In this document: positions 10,227 to 22,130 of the stretch, one piece after another
Numbering within the stretch: the stretch's first letter is position 1
How the letters are laid out: each line of letters opens with the position of its first letter
Program-made: the position numbers and the translations under genes
Source: Otatea glauca
Taxonomy: Eukaryota; Streptophyta; Magnoliopsida; Poales; Poaceae
DNA: 64,000 nt
NCBI GenBank assembly: GCA_036346275.1
Contig: CM070726.1
Coordinates: 29,237,410 to 29,301,409, forward strand
Direction: 5' to 3'
Notes under the pieces: generated by a model
Seen by the model: only the letters and a program-made list of their open reading frames with translations
Databases searched by the model: none
What the model was told of the DNA's origin: nothing

Positions 10227-13200
10227 TTAAGCTATATTAGAGATATCTATGACGTTTAACTCATTCCTCAATTTACAAAAATGAACTTCATCTAAGGGCT
10301 TGGTGAGAATATTCGCTAATTGATCTTTGGTTCTAATGTAACTAATCACAATATCTCCTTTGCTAAAATGATCTCTTAAGAAATGATGGCGGATATCTAT
10401 ATGTCTGGTTCTTGAATATTGGACGGGGTTGTTGGCTATTTTAACGGCACTTTCATTATCACACAATAGAGGCATATTTTTGAAATTTATTCTATAATCC
10501 ATTAAAGTTTTCCTCATCCATAATAATTGAGCATAAAAACTACCAACAGAAATATATTCGGCTTCGGCGGTGGATAGAGCTACGAAATTTTATTTCTTGG
10601 AGAACCATAAGACTAGGGACCTACCCAACAATTGCAACTCACGGAGGTGCTCTTTCTATCCACTTTGCAACCCGCATAATCAGAATCCGAATAGCCAACT
10701 AAATCAAATTTCGCACCCTTAGGATACCACAAGCCTATATTTGAGGAATGCTTTAAATATCTTAAAATTCTCTTAACGGTAACTAAATGGCATTCTTTAG
10801 GAGAAGCTTGGAAACATGTACACATGCAAACACTAAATATGATATTGGGCCTAGATGCAGTAAGATAAAATAAACTACCAATCATAGACCGATAAAGCTT
10901 TAAATCTACTGGTTTACCTCCCTCATTTAGATCAAGATGAGCATTGGATGCCATTGGAGTCTTGATTGGCTTTGCTTCTTCCATACCAAACTCTTGAGAA
11001 GATCATTCACATATTTGGTTTGACTTATGAATGCCACATTTTTTAGTTGCTTGATTTGAAGTCCAAGAAGCTCAATTCTCCAATCATGGACATCTCAAAT
11101 TCCCTAGACATCATATCACCAAATTCTTTGCAAAAATGTTCGTTAGTGGAATGAAATATGATGCCATCAACATAAATTTAACAAACAAAGAAATCTCTAT
11201 CAATTACTTTAGTAAAGAGTGTTGTATTAACCTTCCCAATTTTGAAACCTTTTGAAAGTAAGAAATCTCTAAGTCGTTCATACCATGCTCTAGGAGTTTG
11301 TTTGAGACCATATAGCGCCTTAGGGAGTTTGTAGACATGGTTCGGGTATTTAGTACTTTCAAAACCGAGATGTTGTTCAACAAATAACAATTCAGATATT
11401 TTTCCATTTAGAAATGCACTCTTCACATCCATTTGAAATAATTTAATATCAAAGCAAGATGCAAATGCAAGCAAGATTCGAATAGCTTCTAATCTAGCTA
11501 CGGGTGCAAAAGTTTCACCAAAATCTAGTCCTTCGATTTGTGTGAAACTTTGCGCCATTAATCTTGTCTTATTTCCTATCACAATACCATTTTCATCTTG
11601 CTTGTTTCTAAATACCCATTTTGTGCCGATGACGTTGTGATCCTTGGGTCTTTCGACTAGTGTCCATACATCATTTCGATCGAAATTATTTTGCTCTTCA
11701 TGTATTGAATTTACCCAATCCGGATCATCTAAAGCTTCATCTACATGAGTAGGTTCAAGAGAGGACACACAAAAGTAATGTTCACAAAAGGAAGCAATAC
11801 GAGATCGAGTTTGAACACCCTTACTAACGTCACCCAATATTTGATCTATTGGATGATCTTTGGAGAGTCCGTGATAAATCCTTTGAGGTAGAGGTTGAAC
11901 TTATTGATCATTTTCTTTTTTCATGTACATCAATTTGTGGAAGTTGATGGTTCGACTCGAGTAGATGATGGTTGATCTTCTTTGTCCACCTCCAGCTTCA
12001 CATCTCCAAGCGTCATATTCTTCATTGCTTCTCAAGTCTTCATCACCTACATTATTCAAGTTTTCTTGCTCTTCTTGAGAGCCATTAGTTTCATCAAACT
12101 CAACGTCGCAAGTTTCTTCAACAAGACCTTTGTTTTTACTGAAAACATGATAAGCTTTACTATTTGATGAATAACCAAGTAAGAACCCTTCATCACATCG
12201 ACTTTGAAATTTTGAAAGCTGAACACCCTTTTTCAAAATATAACATTTGCAACCAAAGACTCAAAAGTAAGAAATGTTTGGCCTTCTTCCGATGAAAAAC
12301 TCATTGGAAGTCTTTTTCAAAAGACGATGCAAATAAAGCATATTTGTTGCATGACAAGCGGTATTAATGGATTCCACCCAAAAACTATCGGAAGTGCCAT
12401 ATTCATCAAGTATTGTTCTTGCCATTTCAATCAATGTCCGATTTTTTTCGTTCTACAACTCCATTTTGTTCCGGAGTGTAGGTGGCAGAAAGCTCATTTT
12501 TTTATTTTAAGTTCATCGCAATAATCTTCAATTCTTGTATTTTTGAACTCAGAACCATTATAACTACGAATTTTCTTTATTTTGAAATCAAATTCATTTT
12601 GAGCCATTTTTGCAAATCTTTTGAAAATTTTGGAGACTTCGGGTTTATCATCCAAAAAGAAAACCCAAGTATACCTAGAATAATCATCAACAATGACTAA
12701 ACAATAAGAATTGCCTCCAATGCTCTTATAGGTTGTTGGATCAAACAAATCCATATGTAAGAGCTCCAATGGTCTAGATGTGGACATGATACTTTTTGAA
12801 GGATGAGAACTAGCCACTTGCTTGCCGGCTTGATAAGCCCACAACTAAATCATTTTTAAAAAGCTTTTTAAGTTGAATCATTCCTACATGAACAAGTCTT
12901 CTATGCCACAACCAACCCAAGGAGGTTTTAGCAATTAAACAAGTTTGAAGACATGACTCATTTGAGAAGAAATCAACTAAATACAAATTTCCAAATCTAA
13001 AACCTTTGAATATCAAAGAGTTATCCATTTCTTTAGAAATCACTACTCCATTTTTGGAAAACATGCAAGTAAAACCAAGATTATAAATTTGAGCAACGAA
13101 TAGCAAATTAAAGTTCAATGTTTCAACTAAGGAGATATTTGAGATAGAAAGGTTGTTTGAGATAGCAATTTTACCCAATCCCAATACATTTCCTTTGCTA

Positions 13201-13330
13201 TTGTCACCAAAAGTGATCTTGTCATCTTGCCACACCCCGATTCAAATGTGGTGAATATTTTTCGATCGCCGATCATGTGTTGAGTGCATCCACTATCCAA
13301 CACCCAATGTCATCCACCGGTCTTGTAGTT
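10227..13330 (-). pseudogene. pol: pol of element A (PR-IN-RT-RH), heavily disrupted
   Basis: The Copia domain order is readable on the minus strand. Protease has LDSGCTQHM near 13285-13300. The GAG-pre-integrase has WHRRLVH near 12900. Integrase core (12494-12844) has LHMDLFDP and VIVDDYSRYTWVFF, but the second catalytic Asp is Tyr (RSYNGSEF, codon 12560-12562). The segment that should carry the CxxC of the integrase zinc finger is deleted near 12830. The reverse transcriptase (11178-11837) has TKWVFRNK, QMDVKSAFLNG and YGLKQTPRAWYERL. Its YxDD box reads YVDG (11163-11174) and is preceded by a stop at 11178. RNase H and the C-terminus (10227-10984) have DRKSTS, SRTRHIDIRHHFLRDH and TKDQLANILTKPL. 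Several frameshifts separate these blocks. Confidence 0.92.
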
Positions 13331-13346
13331 CACCTACAAAAGAAAA

Positions 13347-15209
13347 TCAAACCCTTTTAGGTACCCAAATTTGTTTGGGTCCTTGGAGGTTAGTGACCAA
13401 GGTTTTGGGCACCCAAATGGCTTTCTTTCTTTGGCCAAGTATAGGAGTCCCAACAAATTTAGCAACAACGTTACCATTTCTATCTTTCTTAAGAACATAG
13501 CATGAATCATAGACAGTATTCTTGGATGCCTTGCCTAAAGGACAATCATTTACTAAATATCCTACATCATGACATTTATAACAAAGCTTTCCATTTGATT
13601 TAACAAACCGAGGGGCTTTGTTACTAATATTCTTGCCCTTCTTAGGAATATACCCAAGACCTTCTTTACTGTAGGAACATCTTTGACTATTCAAAATTTT
13701 GTTTAGTGTGTTCTTACCCTTAAAGCATCTAACTAAACTTTTGCTAAGTTTATCTACTTGCTCTTTAAGATCATTGCTTTCAACAATTAAATTTTCATGA
13801 CAAGTGGTTGAGCTAGCACATGAAATTGAAGGCATATCAAATAAATCATCACAAGAAGTAGATATGCTAGTTTTTGAAACATAACATTGATCAATTTCTA
13901 AGCTAGACAAATCATCAAGAGTATTGCGCTCAATACCTACATCACTTTGAGACTTTGAATGGTCCTTGTTAAGGAGAATCTCATGTGCTTATTTTAGCTC
14001 TTCATAAGAGTCTTTGAGGGAAAGATATTCTTTTCTCAAAGCCTTATGTTTAGACTTTTCTTTGCCGAGGTACTCATTCAAATCCTCAAGCATGTCCATA
14101 AGCTCATCATAAGTAGGTTCATCTTCATCATTAGATTTTACCTTAATTTCTCCCTTTGCCATTAGACACAAAGGGGTGACGAATGGTGATGAAGCCTCCT
14201 TGATGGAGATACCGGCGAGGCCCTTCTTCTTTGAAGGCGTATCATCCTCAGAGGTGTCGGGATCCGAATATTCCTCTTCGGAATTCCACTCTCCAATGTG
14301 AGCTTCGCCTTTGCCATCCTTTTGAAGCTTCATAAATAGCTTCTTTCCTTGAAAGATCTTCTTCTTCTTGGGCGACTTGTTCTTGTCATCTCTCTTCTTA
14401 GGACATTGAGAGGCAATGTGCCCCTTCTCATCACACTCATAGCACCGAATATTTGCGTATCGGTTTGCGCTAGAGTGTTGTCCCTTCTTGAATATATGAG
14501 GGGCGCTTTAGATTGAGCATCTCTTCATAAATCTCCTCATTCTTTTTACGAGGAGTGCCATCTCCTCCTCGGTGTCATCTTCGTCGGAGTCCTCAAGTGG
14601 CTCATCGCTTGACTCCACTTTCGCCTTAAAGACAATATTCTTCTTCTTTGAAGAGCTTTATTCCAAGAGCTCTTCCTTGTCCTTCTTGTAAAGCTCATTC
14701 ATGATGAGGTTTTCAAGAAGTCTGGTGGGCGTCATCCTTGGTAACTCCGGTGAATTGAGAAAAAACGTTACCAAAGTCTCATATTTCTTCGGAACAGCCC
14801 TAAGCATCTTACGAACAATATCAAGATCGGTTAGTGACGCACCAAGGCCCTTGAGCTCATTTACTATGTTGTTCAACCGTGAATCCATCTCATTGATATT
14901 TTCATGAGGCAATATAATAAAACTCTTATATTTGATCCTAAGCATATGCAATTTGGCTTCTTTGAACAAGGAAGTTCCCTCATGGATTTCCGAGAGGGTT
15001 GTCCAAATCCTATTAACAGTTTCGAGATTGCTCACTCGATTGAACTTATCCGCATTCAAAGCACCAAATAAAGCATTCATTGCTTGAGCATTGAGATGAG
15101 TGTTTTGCTCTTCTTGTTTAATTGTGGTCGTGGGATTTACTCCAGTAGCAAAACCTTCATCTATAATTCTCCATATGCTCGAGCTCATGGCCTTAAGATA
15201 AACGGTCAT
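13347..15209 (-). pseudogene. gag: gag of element A, Sirevirus type with two zinc knuckles
   Basis: The N-terminal part (14658-15209) is a UBN2-type Copia gag with MSSSIWRIIDEGF, SEIHEGTSLFKEAKLHMLR and LRAVPKKYETLV. Then come a basic region and a CCHC knuckle CYECDEKGHIASQC near 14430. An acidic segment with YDELMDMLEDLNEYLGKEK (13989-14333) suggests a coiled coil, known in Sirevirus Gag. A second knuckle, CYKCHDVGYLVNDC near 13560, has its His replaced by Tyr. The C-terminus has one YVLKKDRNGNVVAKFV unit and ends IWVPKRV with a stop at 13347-13349. The part N-terminal of MTVYLKAMS is unclear, and several frames must be joined, so the gene is broken. Confidence 0.9.
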
Positions 15210-15324
15210 GCGTATTTTTTAATATGTATAATTTGTGCCACCGAAAAATAGCGCCTTGCCTATTGACACCCCATCGCTAGCCATCCTTACTCTCTAGGAG
15301 GTAAAGCCCTAACAGAGAGTCCAA

Positions 15325-15336
15325 GCTCTGATACCA
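15325..15336 (-). promoter_or_regulatory. Primer-binding site of A (initiator tRNA-Met)
   Basis: The minus strand reads TGGTATCAGAGC, the complement of the 3' end of plant initiator tRNA-Met, 2 nt inside the 5' LTR boundary at 15339. Confidence 0.93.
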
Positions 15337-15338
15337 CT

Positions 15339-16527
15339 TGTAGGATCAAGGATAACTGACTAGAGGGGAGTGAATAGGAGGTTACTAAAATTTTTGATTC
15401 TAAATTCAATCAATTAAATCACTAAGCAAGAATTGCGATTTCCTACAAATTTGCAACTGAGTTCTCTAGTAAATATCAAGTCTCTAGCAATTCAAGTATG
15501 AATAAGATTGAAGGCTAAGCACAAATAATATACTTGAAAAGCTAGAATAGTGAATTGAGCACGAGAATTGTAAATGCAAATCACAAGAGAGCAAGAGACA
15601 AGATTTTTGACCTGTGGTCTCGGAGACTTGCCGGTCTCCCCTACTCCACGTTGAGGTGACTTGAATAACTTCAAGCCGGTTCCACCCGCTTGAGCCTTCC
15701 TCGATCACTAAGGTAGTTCTTCTCCGCTATGGGTAGGCGAAGTCCAACCTTCACAACTTGCCGAGGCTTCTCACAATCTCCGTTGAGAAGATCACCGCGC
15801 ACGATCGCCTTCAAGCCGTCTTGGAGGTGGCAACTTCCAAGAGTAATAAGCCTTGACGCTTGCTTGAAACCGAATTGAGTGTCTAAAGGCTCAAACTAAA
15901 TGCAACACTCAAATTTTGCTCCTCACTCTCTCAAATGAGAATTGAATGCACTTTAGGAGAGGAGAAGACTTGTTAGAGCTCAAATATCATCAATGAGGAC
16001 CAACCCAAGCTCTAGAGTGCAGGTGGGGTGTATTTATAGCCTCCACCAATTTTTCTAGCTGTTGGAGCTCGAAATGTGTTGAAGTCAGGATTTCTGGTGC
16101 TACTGCCCATGTAGGACCGGTAGGCACTGGGCTCCATCCCAACGGTTGTAACAGTGCATTAAATGCACTGCCAGAGACCGTTGTGTAGATGGTCCGGTGC
16201 TACCGCCCAACTGGGACCGGTAGCACTAGGCCCCTTTTAATTTTCCTCGGCCAAAAAGGGTGCACTCTAGAATTTCTGCACCGAACTTTTGGCCGGTACT
16301 ACCGCTTGCCCAGTAGCACCGGGCTACCAAGGGTGGTAGCATCGGACCACCCAACTGCCCAAAATGCCTGCCCTCTGGAATTTTTGCACCGCTCCAAAAG
16401 ACCGGTACTACCGCTCTCCCGATAGCACTAGGCTACCATGGGCTGTAACACCGCCCTGCCTGGTCTCCCAAAATACCCTTCTCGGGTTTTTACACACCGC
16501 TCTGAGGCCAGTGCTACCACTCCCCCA
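15339..16527 (-). repeat. Element A 5' LTR, piece 1
   Basis: This piece matches the 3' LTR from its TGTAGGATC terminus up to the palindrome array. It is cut at 16527 by the solo LTR that follows. The last bases cccca (16523-16527) are the left copy of that insertion's target duplication. Confidence 0.9.
16031..16039 (-). promoter_or_regulatory. TATA-like box in the 5' LTR of A
   Basis: The minus strand reads CTATAAATA at the position conserved in the A and X LTRs (5879-5887 and about 20306-20314). It points toward gag and pol, as expected of an LTR promoter. No transcript data are available. Confidence 0.45.
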
Positions 16528-19500
16528 TGTAACATCCCAAAATTTGCTTTAATATCATTTTATTGGTTATTTGTCCATTTTATGTTTTTTTGGAATTTAT
16601 TGGATTTTTCCGGATTTATTTGAATTTACTTTGAATTAAGTGTATTGGTCCTTTGTCGAAAACTATTTAAGTTTATGCAAAGTTAAAATAAATTTTTGCC
16701 AAAAATATTTTATCTGAGTTCAAAATGTCTCAAAGTATTTTTGAGAATTTTCTTGAAATTTTCCTGATTATTTTATTGCCTGAAACAAATCAAATGATTT
16801 TTTGTAATTATTTTAAATGAAAAATTCTTTTAAAACTGCATGAACAGTAACGGGCCGGCCCATGCACTGTGCGGCCCAAGTCAGCCCGCGCAGCCCGCTT
16901 ATCGTCGGAAACCCTAACCCTAATCCGCCGACCGTTGGATTGAGATCCAACGGCCGCGCTTCCGCCGCGTCGCCTGTTGCCTGCAGCCGTCAGATGGAGG
17001 CCGCGTGGACGCTCTGGATGAGGCCGCGTCGCTCTCCGTATCACCGCCGGAGTCCCCCACCGCCACGAAATCGTCTCCGAATTCCGCACTACGCACACCT
17101 CCCCGTGCGCTGAATCCCTCACCCCGCGCCGCACCCCTTGGTCAATTCTCGCACGCCGAGACGCCCTTTCCTGCCCGTGCGAGCTCGCCGAAGTTGCCGA
17201 AGCCCCGCCGTGGTTTCTGTCCTTTTTCCGCCGTCGTCGAGCCTCTTTTCGCCGTTCTGGTTCCAGATCCGTGACCCTTGGACCGTGACGCATCTACCTC
17301 GCCGTTCCCTGCCGCTGGATCATCGCAGAAACGCCGTCGCCGACGTCGTCTTCTCCGCTGCCGGTGAAGCTACGCCACCGCACCGCCATCCCCGGGTTTG
17401 AGCTCTGCCAGCCGTTCGATCATCGTTTGACGCTCCGGATCGTGCCGCGTGGGTAAGCATCTCGGGTATCGATAGCCGTCGGTTTCTGATCGTGCGATCG
17501 AGGCGTAGCCACGTGTTCCCCTGCCCAGCGCCGTTCGATCGGATCTGTGCGCGTCAGATTGCACCGGCGCCGCGATCAATCGCGTGCCGCCGTGTGTCGG
17601 GCGCAGAACCGTAGCGCCGTCAGCAGCGTCCACCGTGAACCGGTGCGGGCTGGTGGACTGAGTCCATACGCCCGAGACGCGTGGTAGCGTCTGATTGGCC
17701 GGCTCGGTGATGATGTCAACCTGACGTCAGCCTGACGCAGTAAATCGGTTTTTCAATCTAAAAATAATTCGGTTAATTCTGATTTTCTAATTTCTATATT
17801 TTCAGTATTTATTCAAACTTCAAAAGGCTATAACTTTTGCATTTCAACTCGGATTTGAGTGATTCAAATTTATAAAAATCTGTAAAATTGAGATCTATTT
17901 AATGGTGAATTTTATTTGATTTTTGGAGTTCATTTTCTCTCTGTTTTGATATTTATTTGCTTTTCATCTTCGGTACGCGTAGACGTTGAATTGTGCGACG
18001 CTTCGGAGGAAGATCCAACAACTCAAGAGCAAGCTCCAGATCAAGATCAGGACCTATTCCAAGGCAAGTTGTGCTTTGATTATGTTGAACCCATGTTTAT
18101 ACAAATGCTATATTGTTTTACTCTATTGCTTGGTATTTCAAGTATACAATTGTTTCAACTAAAATTGGGATCTAGTTAAGCTACCAATTTAATCTATACC
18201 CTACCTTATCATTGTATGCCATGATCTATTTTCACCCTAGATTGGTTCATTATAGTTGGTTAGTAATGATAATCAACATGGGATGTTAGACCGTATTAGT
18301 TGCTTAGCCATGCTACGTCATCACATGTACTTGAATCACTGATAATTAATCTTGACTAATGGAATATGGAACAATGATGTGAACTTGTGTGTCATGTGAG
18401 ATCACATAATGAGATTGAGTTGTAGTGGCGAGTCATGTCACGCAACGATGTTGATTTGTTGATGGCACGTGGTGCTTGGTAATCAACTTGGGTGATAATC
18501 ACTTAGATTGGGGCAAGTGACAAGGGGCGAGTATGCCAAGGTGGGCCCAATGGGCAGAGGGTATGTGGATGCCTTGCCTTGATCACTCTAAGGACTTAAC
18601 ATTGCAAGCCTTTGACCTGAGTCAATCATGCAACCACATGTCTGGTATGGGCCAGCCTAGCTGATTAATTTGCAATGTCTTAACTTTGGTACTATCTTGG
18701 TCGGTGTGAGTTCCCGAGTTATAGAGTAATTCACATGGCGCAAGAGAGGGGCCCTGGATGTGGTAACCAGTCCCACCAATGTTGAAACCTTAGCGGGTGG
18801 TACCGGGTTAAGCCAGCGCATTGTAAAGGCTTTGTTATAATCACTCGCCTTTGTGGTGTATGGTTGTATCGCGTGGGTAAAGTGCATAACCTCTGCAGAG
18901 TGTAAAACTGTTCGAATATCCGTGCTCACGGTATTGAGCAATGCTCGGGAATACAGTTAAGGGTTAGCTTAATTAAAATGGAAAACTTGGCTGGGATGGC
19001 AGGATGCCATGTGGAAGATGGAATTTGATTTAGGATTGGAAACTTGGTTTACTTGAGAAACACCGAATCTATTTACTATCGTTATTCGTTTACGATCTTT
19101 ATGATCTATTCATTGTATTTGTTCATAAATCTGCTCATTGCAAAATAGCCATGATAGCTTTGTCCTTTGGAATAAGCCTTGCATATAGTTACATAGGCGC
19201 ATTCATGCACAACTTGTTGAGTGCTTTAAGTACTCATCCTTGCCAACAACATTAATCAACAGTCGAGGAATCTACACCTGTGTTGAAGGAGGAGTTCCAA
19301 GAGGATGCGAGTCATTAGGGTCTGAGCCTTGTCGGTTGCCTGTGGTGAACTGATGAGCTATCTACGTTTTCTACTTTCCGCTGCTTAATTCTTAGCTTAT
19401 ATTTCAAGTCTTGCCCTGCGTGGCTTAATAATGTAAGTTGGTCATAAGATCATACACTTAGCTATATTAATAAATGGAGTATTATTCTATTATCGTTGAG

Positions 19501-19604
19501 TATGATGTGATATGTGCCAATGTTGAGCTGTGTGCACTAGCGTTGATCCTGAGACTAGTGCAGTTAACACAATGGGTTCGAATTAGTGGATTCGGGTCCT
19601 TACA
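16528..19604 (+). mobile_element. Solo gypsy-type LTR in the 5' LTR of A
   Basis: This 3077-bp unit starts TGTAACATCCCAAAA and ends GGGTCCTTACA. It is flanked by a perfect 5-bp duplication cccca (16523-16527 and 19605-19609) with no internal domain, so it is a solo LTR. It is closely similar along its length to the element D LTR at 59471-62566. A GC-rich block (about 16850-17650) sits inside AT-rich ends. Reading frames in that block follow GC bias and are not supported as genes. An acidic exon-like block lies at about 17982-18064. Confidence 0.93.
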
Positions 19605-19609
19605 CCCCA

Positions 19610-20099
19610 GTAGCACCGGGCTTGAAGAAAGCCCAAATTGGAGGCTCTCTGGAATTTTCACACTGCCCAAAATGGCCGTGCTACCGCTCACCTGGTAGCA
19701 CCGCGCTACCATGGGCGGTAGCACCGGGCTTCCAGAAACTTCCTTTTAACAAACATGGAATTTTCAATTTGAATTTCTTTTATATGACATGATGGATTTT
19801 AAGCATAGATTTGAGCCTTTAGACCTTAACCAATATCAAGTGAATGTCAAGACCCCTCTTAATAGTATGGCCCTAATTCTAGCAACCCGATCTTTTCTCC
19901 AAACACCGAGATCGGCAAAAGATACCTTTGTCACTTGCTTTACTTATTGATCTTCTTTTGCGCCATTCTTTATGCTTCCATGATCACCAAGCCTGGGACT
20001 AACCTTTTTTTCAATGTTCTCAAAGAAAATATTAGTCATTTAACCATGATTGTCATTAATTACCAAAACCAAAAGGAATTTGGGGCCTAGATGCTTTCA
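19610..20099 (-). repeat. Element A 5' LTR, piece 2
   Basis: The A LTR resumes after the cccca duplication with GTAGCACCGGGCTTGAAGAAAG and ends GATGCTTTCA at 20099. The following ggcgg (20100-20104) is the right target duplication, one base different from ggtgg on the left. Confidence 0.9.
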
Positions 20100-20104
20100 G
20101 GCGG

Positions 20105-20314
20105 CAACCTCCAAGAGTAATAAATTTTGACGATCGCTTAACGTTTATCAAGTGTCTAAATGTCTCAAATGAATACTCACACTTGATTTTCACTCAACTA
20201 CCCTCAAATTGAGAATTGAATGCTCTAGAGTAGAAGAGAAACCAGTAAAGGCTCATGAATGTGCAATAAGTGATCAAGAGAGCCTCTATGCTGCAGATGG
20301 GGGTGTATTTATAG
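20105..20314 (-). repeat. X 3' LTR, piece 2
   Basis: The X LTR resumes with CAACCTCCAAGAGTAATAAA, matching the same position in the A LTR (about 5686 and 15827). It ends with the TATTTATAG block, where the CACTA element inserted. The last bases tag (20312-20314) are its target duplication. Confidence 0.85.
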
Positions 20315-20324
20315 CACTACTACA
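20315..20324. repeat. CACTA left terminal inverted repeat
   Basis: CACTACTACA is the exact reverse complement of the last ten bases of the element at 53577-53586. It is preceded by the target duplication tag. Confidence 0.93.
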
Positions 20325-20334
20325 CAAATATACA

Positions 20335-20700
20335 TCACAATCGGTTCTTTTTCGTCATCACAGTCGGTTCTAGTGGTGACACAAAGTCATGAGACAGAGA
20401 TGAGGCGGGCATTATTACAGTCGGTTCTTGCTCGATAGAGATGATATGGTCATCTCTATCGGTTCTTTATAAGAAGCGATAGAGATGAGGATATTCATAT
20501 CATCTCTATCGCTTCTTACAAAGAACCGATAGAGATCTTTGTAAGAAGCGATAGAGATGATATGAATATCCTCATCTCTATCACTTCTTATAAAGAACCG
20601 ATAGAGATGAGTTCATCATCCCTATCGCTTCTTTCAAAGAACCGATAGAGATGACCGTCACATCTCTATCATTTTCTTGTGAGAACCAACAGAGATGAAG
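20335..20700. repeat. CACTA left subterminal repeats with near-perfect palindrome
   Basis: About ten copies of CATCTCTATCGGTTCTT and its complement form alternating inverted units. Two arms, 20451-20524 and 20536-20609, pair over 74 nt with one mismatch around an 11-nt loop. Subterminal repeats of this type are where CACTA DNA-binding proteins are known to act. The unit differs from the right-end unit (GAGATG here, GTGATG there). Confidence 0.88.
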
Positions 20701-21405
20701 GGGTGTGGTGTGCTATCACATTCTAATCAGTACATATTCCACACAATATGCACATATCACATTCACACAGAAATTACAGACAACATATCACATTCAAAGA
20801 ACATGAACACTTTGTTACAACAAACACATATCACATTCGTTAACAAAATAGAACGTAAACATGCTTAACCATAAGTACACATGCAATCGCATTCAGATAT
20901 GTAATATTTGTTCACATCTGGTCTAGTAGGAGCTTTTGGGATCTCTAAACCGTCCGTCCTCCGACAAGCATTCTATCCAGCATTACCCGGCATAAGTGGT
21001 CTCGTATCTTGTTGAGTGCGAGGTTGTCTACACTCTTACGGGGATAACGGTATCTTGCAAGATAGAAACGAGTGCTCTAATTTGAGTTTTCAAATTTCCA
21101 TGTGAAAGACTAATTGTATATGCATGTACTACCTCGGGAAACAATTGAGCCGACAATCAAGATCACCATGTGTTGCATGACATACAAACCACAGTGGTCG
21201 TCGTTGGCTCGTTGATGACATCGTGAAGAAAGAAACTGTCCAAAATACGTGGACAATTCGAGACTGCTTGCTTATAAATATGTCATTCCGGCATATTTAT
21301 AAATAAGCACTCTCGAACGGGAGACGTAGGTTACGCAACCTAAACTCTAACATATGCTGAGATGAAAAAGGAAAATAATATGCAATTATAATTGAAATAG
21401 CTATG
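20701..21405. other. CACTA left internal non-coding stretch
   Basis: From 20715 to 20905 the motif ATATCACATTC recurs about five times. At 21243-21351 lies a stem-loop block also found near the right end of the element (52528-52637). I see no supported gene. Confidence 0.55.
21243..21351 (+). repeat. Stem-loop block, copy 1 of 2 in the CACTA element
   Basis: ACGTGGACAATTCGAGAC is followed by a hairpin (arms about 21270-21284 and 21292-21308, ATAAATATG pairing with CATATTTAT) and then CTCGAACGGGAGACGTAGG. The same order and orientation recur at 52528-52637. Each copy lies about 0.9-1.0 kb from its end of the transposon. Confidence 0.7.
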
Positions 21406-22130
21406 TCAATTAATAGAGTCTAAAGTTGCATAATAGTATGACGAGTACAGAAGCACATATGACAAAATATTGAAAAAGGCATCAAAACATACATGGAAAG
21501 AAGACACTTCTTTGCAAGAGATGTACTTGATACGGTTATGATGGATTACATACCCAGTTTGTGGAGTGTTGGCAAGGACTTCCCATTTCCATATTGTGAA
21601 GTTTAAAATTGAAATTATATGTGAAGCACATCCAATTGTCCTAGTAGAGTAACACCTAGATTTGTCGCCAGGGAACAAAGCATAAATATGTTCAACTGCT
21701 ATTACATTCGACATTCTTTGCTTGCATGTAGTCACGGGTCATGATTTGGCTTATTGATTATAGATCGGTAATTCATTATGGCCTTTGACAATGTGGTTCA
21801 AATTAGTAGTCTTCTTTGTGGCTTGCACATAAGCGTAACCTTTGATGTTTGGCCTTTTAAACAAGGTGAAGTAGATAAGCAGTTTTTCCTATTCAATAAG
21901 ATATTTTCTAATGTGCGACAATATCTTCGTTACTTTGGCTTCCTCTGTTGACTACACAATGTCCAATTCATCATCAAGATGTGAGTTAAAGCTAATTAGC
22001 GACTTGTAAAGATGCTTATTAATGTTCAATTTTGAAGTGCTTGCTTCCTTTGTTTTCATCGATAACAATAGGCTAATGAGTTGTTGTCCAAGCTTGTTTT
22101 TAACAACTTTAGTAAGTACGATTTCATAAC
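21406..22130 (-). pseudogene. Decayed CACTA reading frame of unknown function
   Basis: One minus-strand frame stays open from about 22130 to 21406 apart from four internal stops (two TAG, one TAA, one TGA). Each is explainable by a single C-to-T change from CAG, CAA or CGA. No frameshift is needed over about 240 codons. Visible stretches include NKLGQQLISLLLSMKTKE, LFKRPNIKGYAYVQATKKTT, and a downstream block with GDKSRCYSTRTIGCASHI. I do not recognise the family. It is co-oriented with the transposase and lies where many CACTA elements carry a second gene, so it may be the remains of one. The 3' third may include intron sequence. A GC-rich stretch that could be an upstream exon lies at 22409-22849. 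Confidence 0.4.

Larger units (their letters stand above)
5185..20099 (-). mobile_element. Sirevirus A, complete but inactivated Ty1/copia element
   Basis: The element is bounded by two LTRs (TGTAGGATCAAGG..CTTTCA on the plus strand). The flanks are GGTGG on the left and GGCGG on the right, a TSD with one mutation. Minus-strand order is 5' LTR, PBS for initiator tRNA-Met, gag with two CCHC knuckles, protease, integrase, reverse transcriptase, RNase H, env-like ORF, polypurine tracts, 3' LTR. This is the Sirevirus (SIRE/Maximus) order. All ORFs carry stops or frameshifts. Its 5' LTR holds a nested solo gypsy-type LTR. Confidence 0.9.

Noticed and set aside
16808..17633. GC-rich reading frames on both strands in the solo LTR
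   Set aside because: Overlapping frames on both strands with Arg/Pro/Ala bias reflect composition; not conserved as protein in the other two LTRs.
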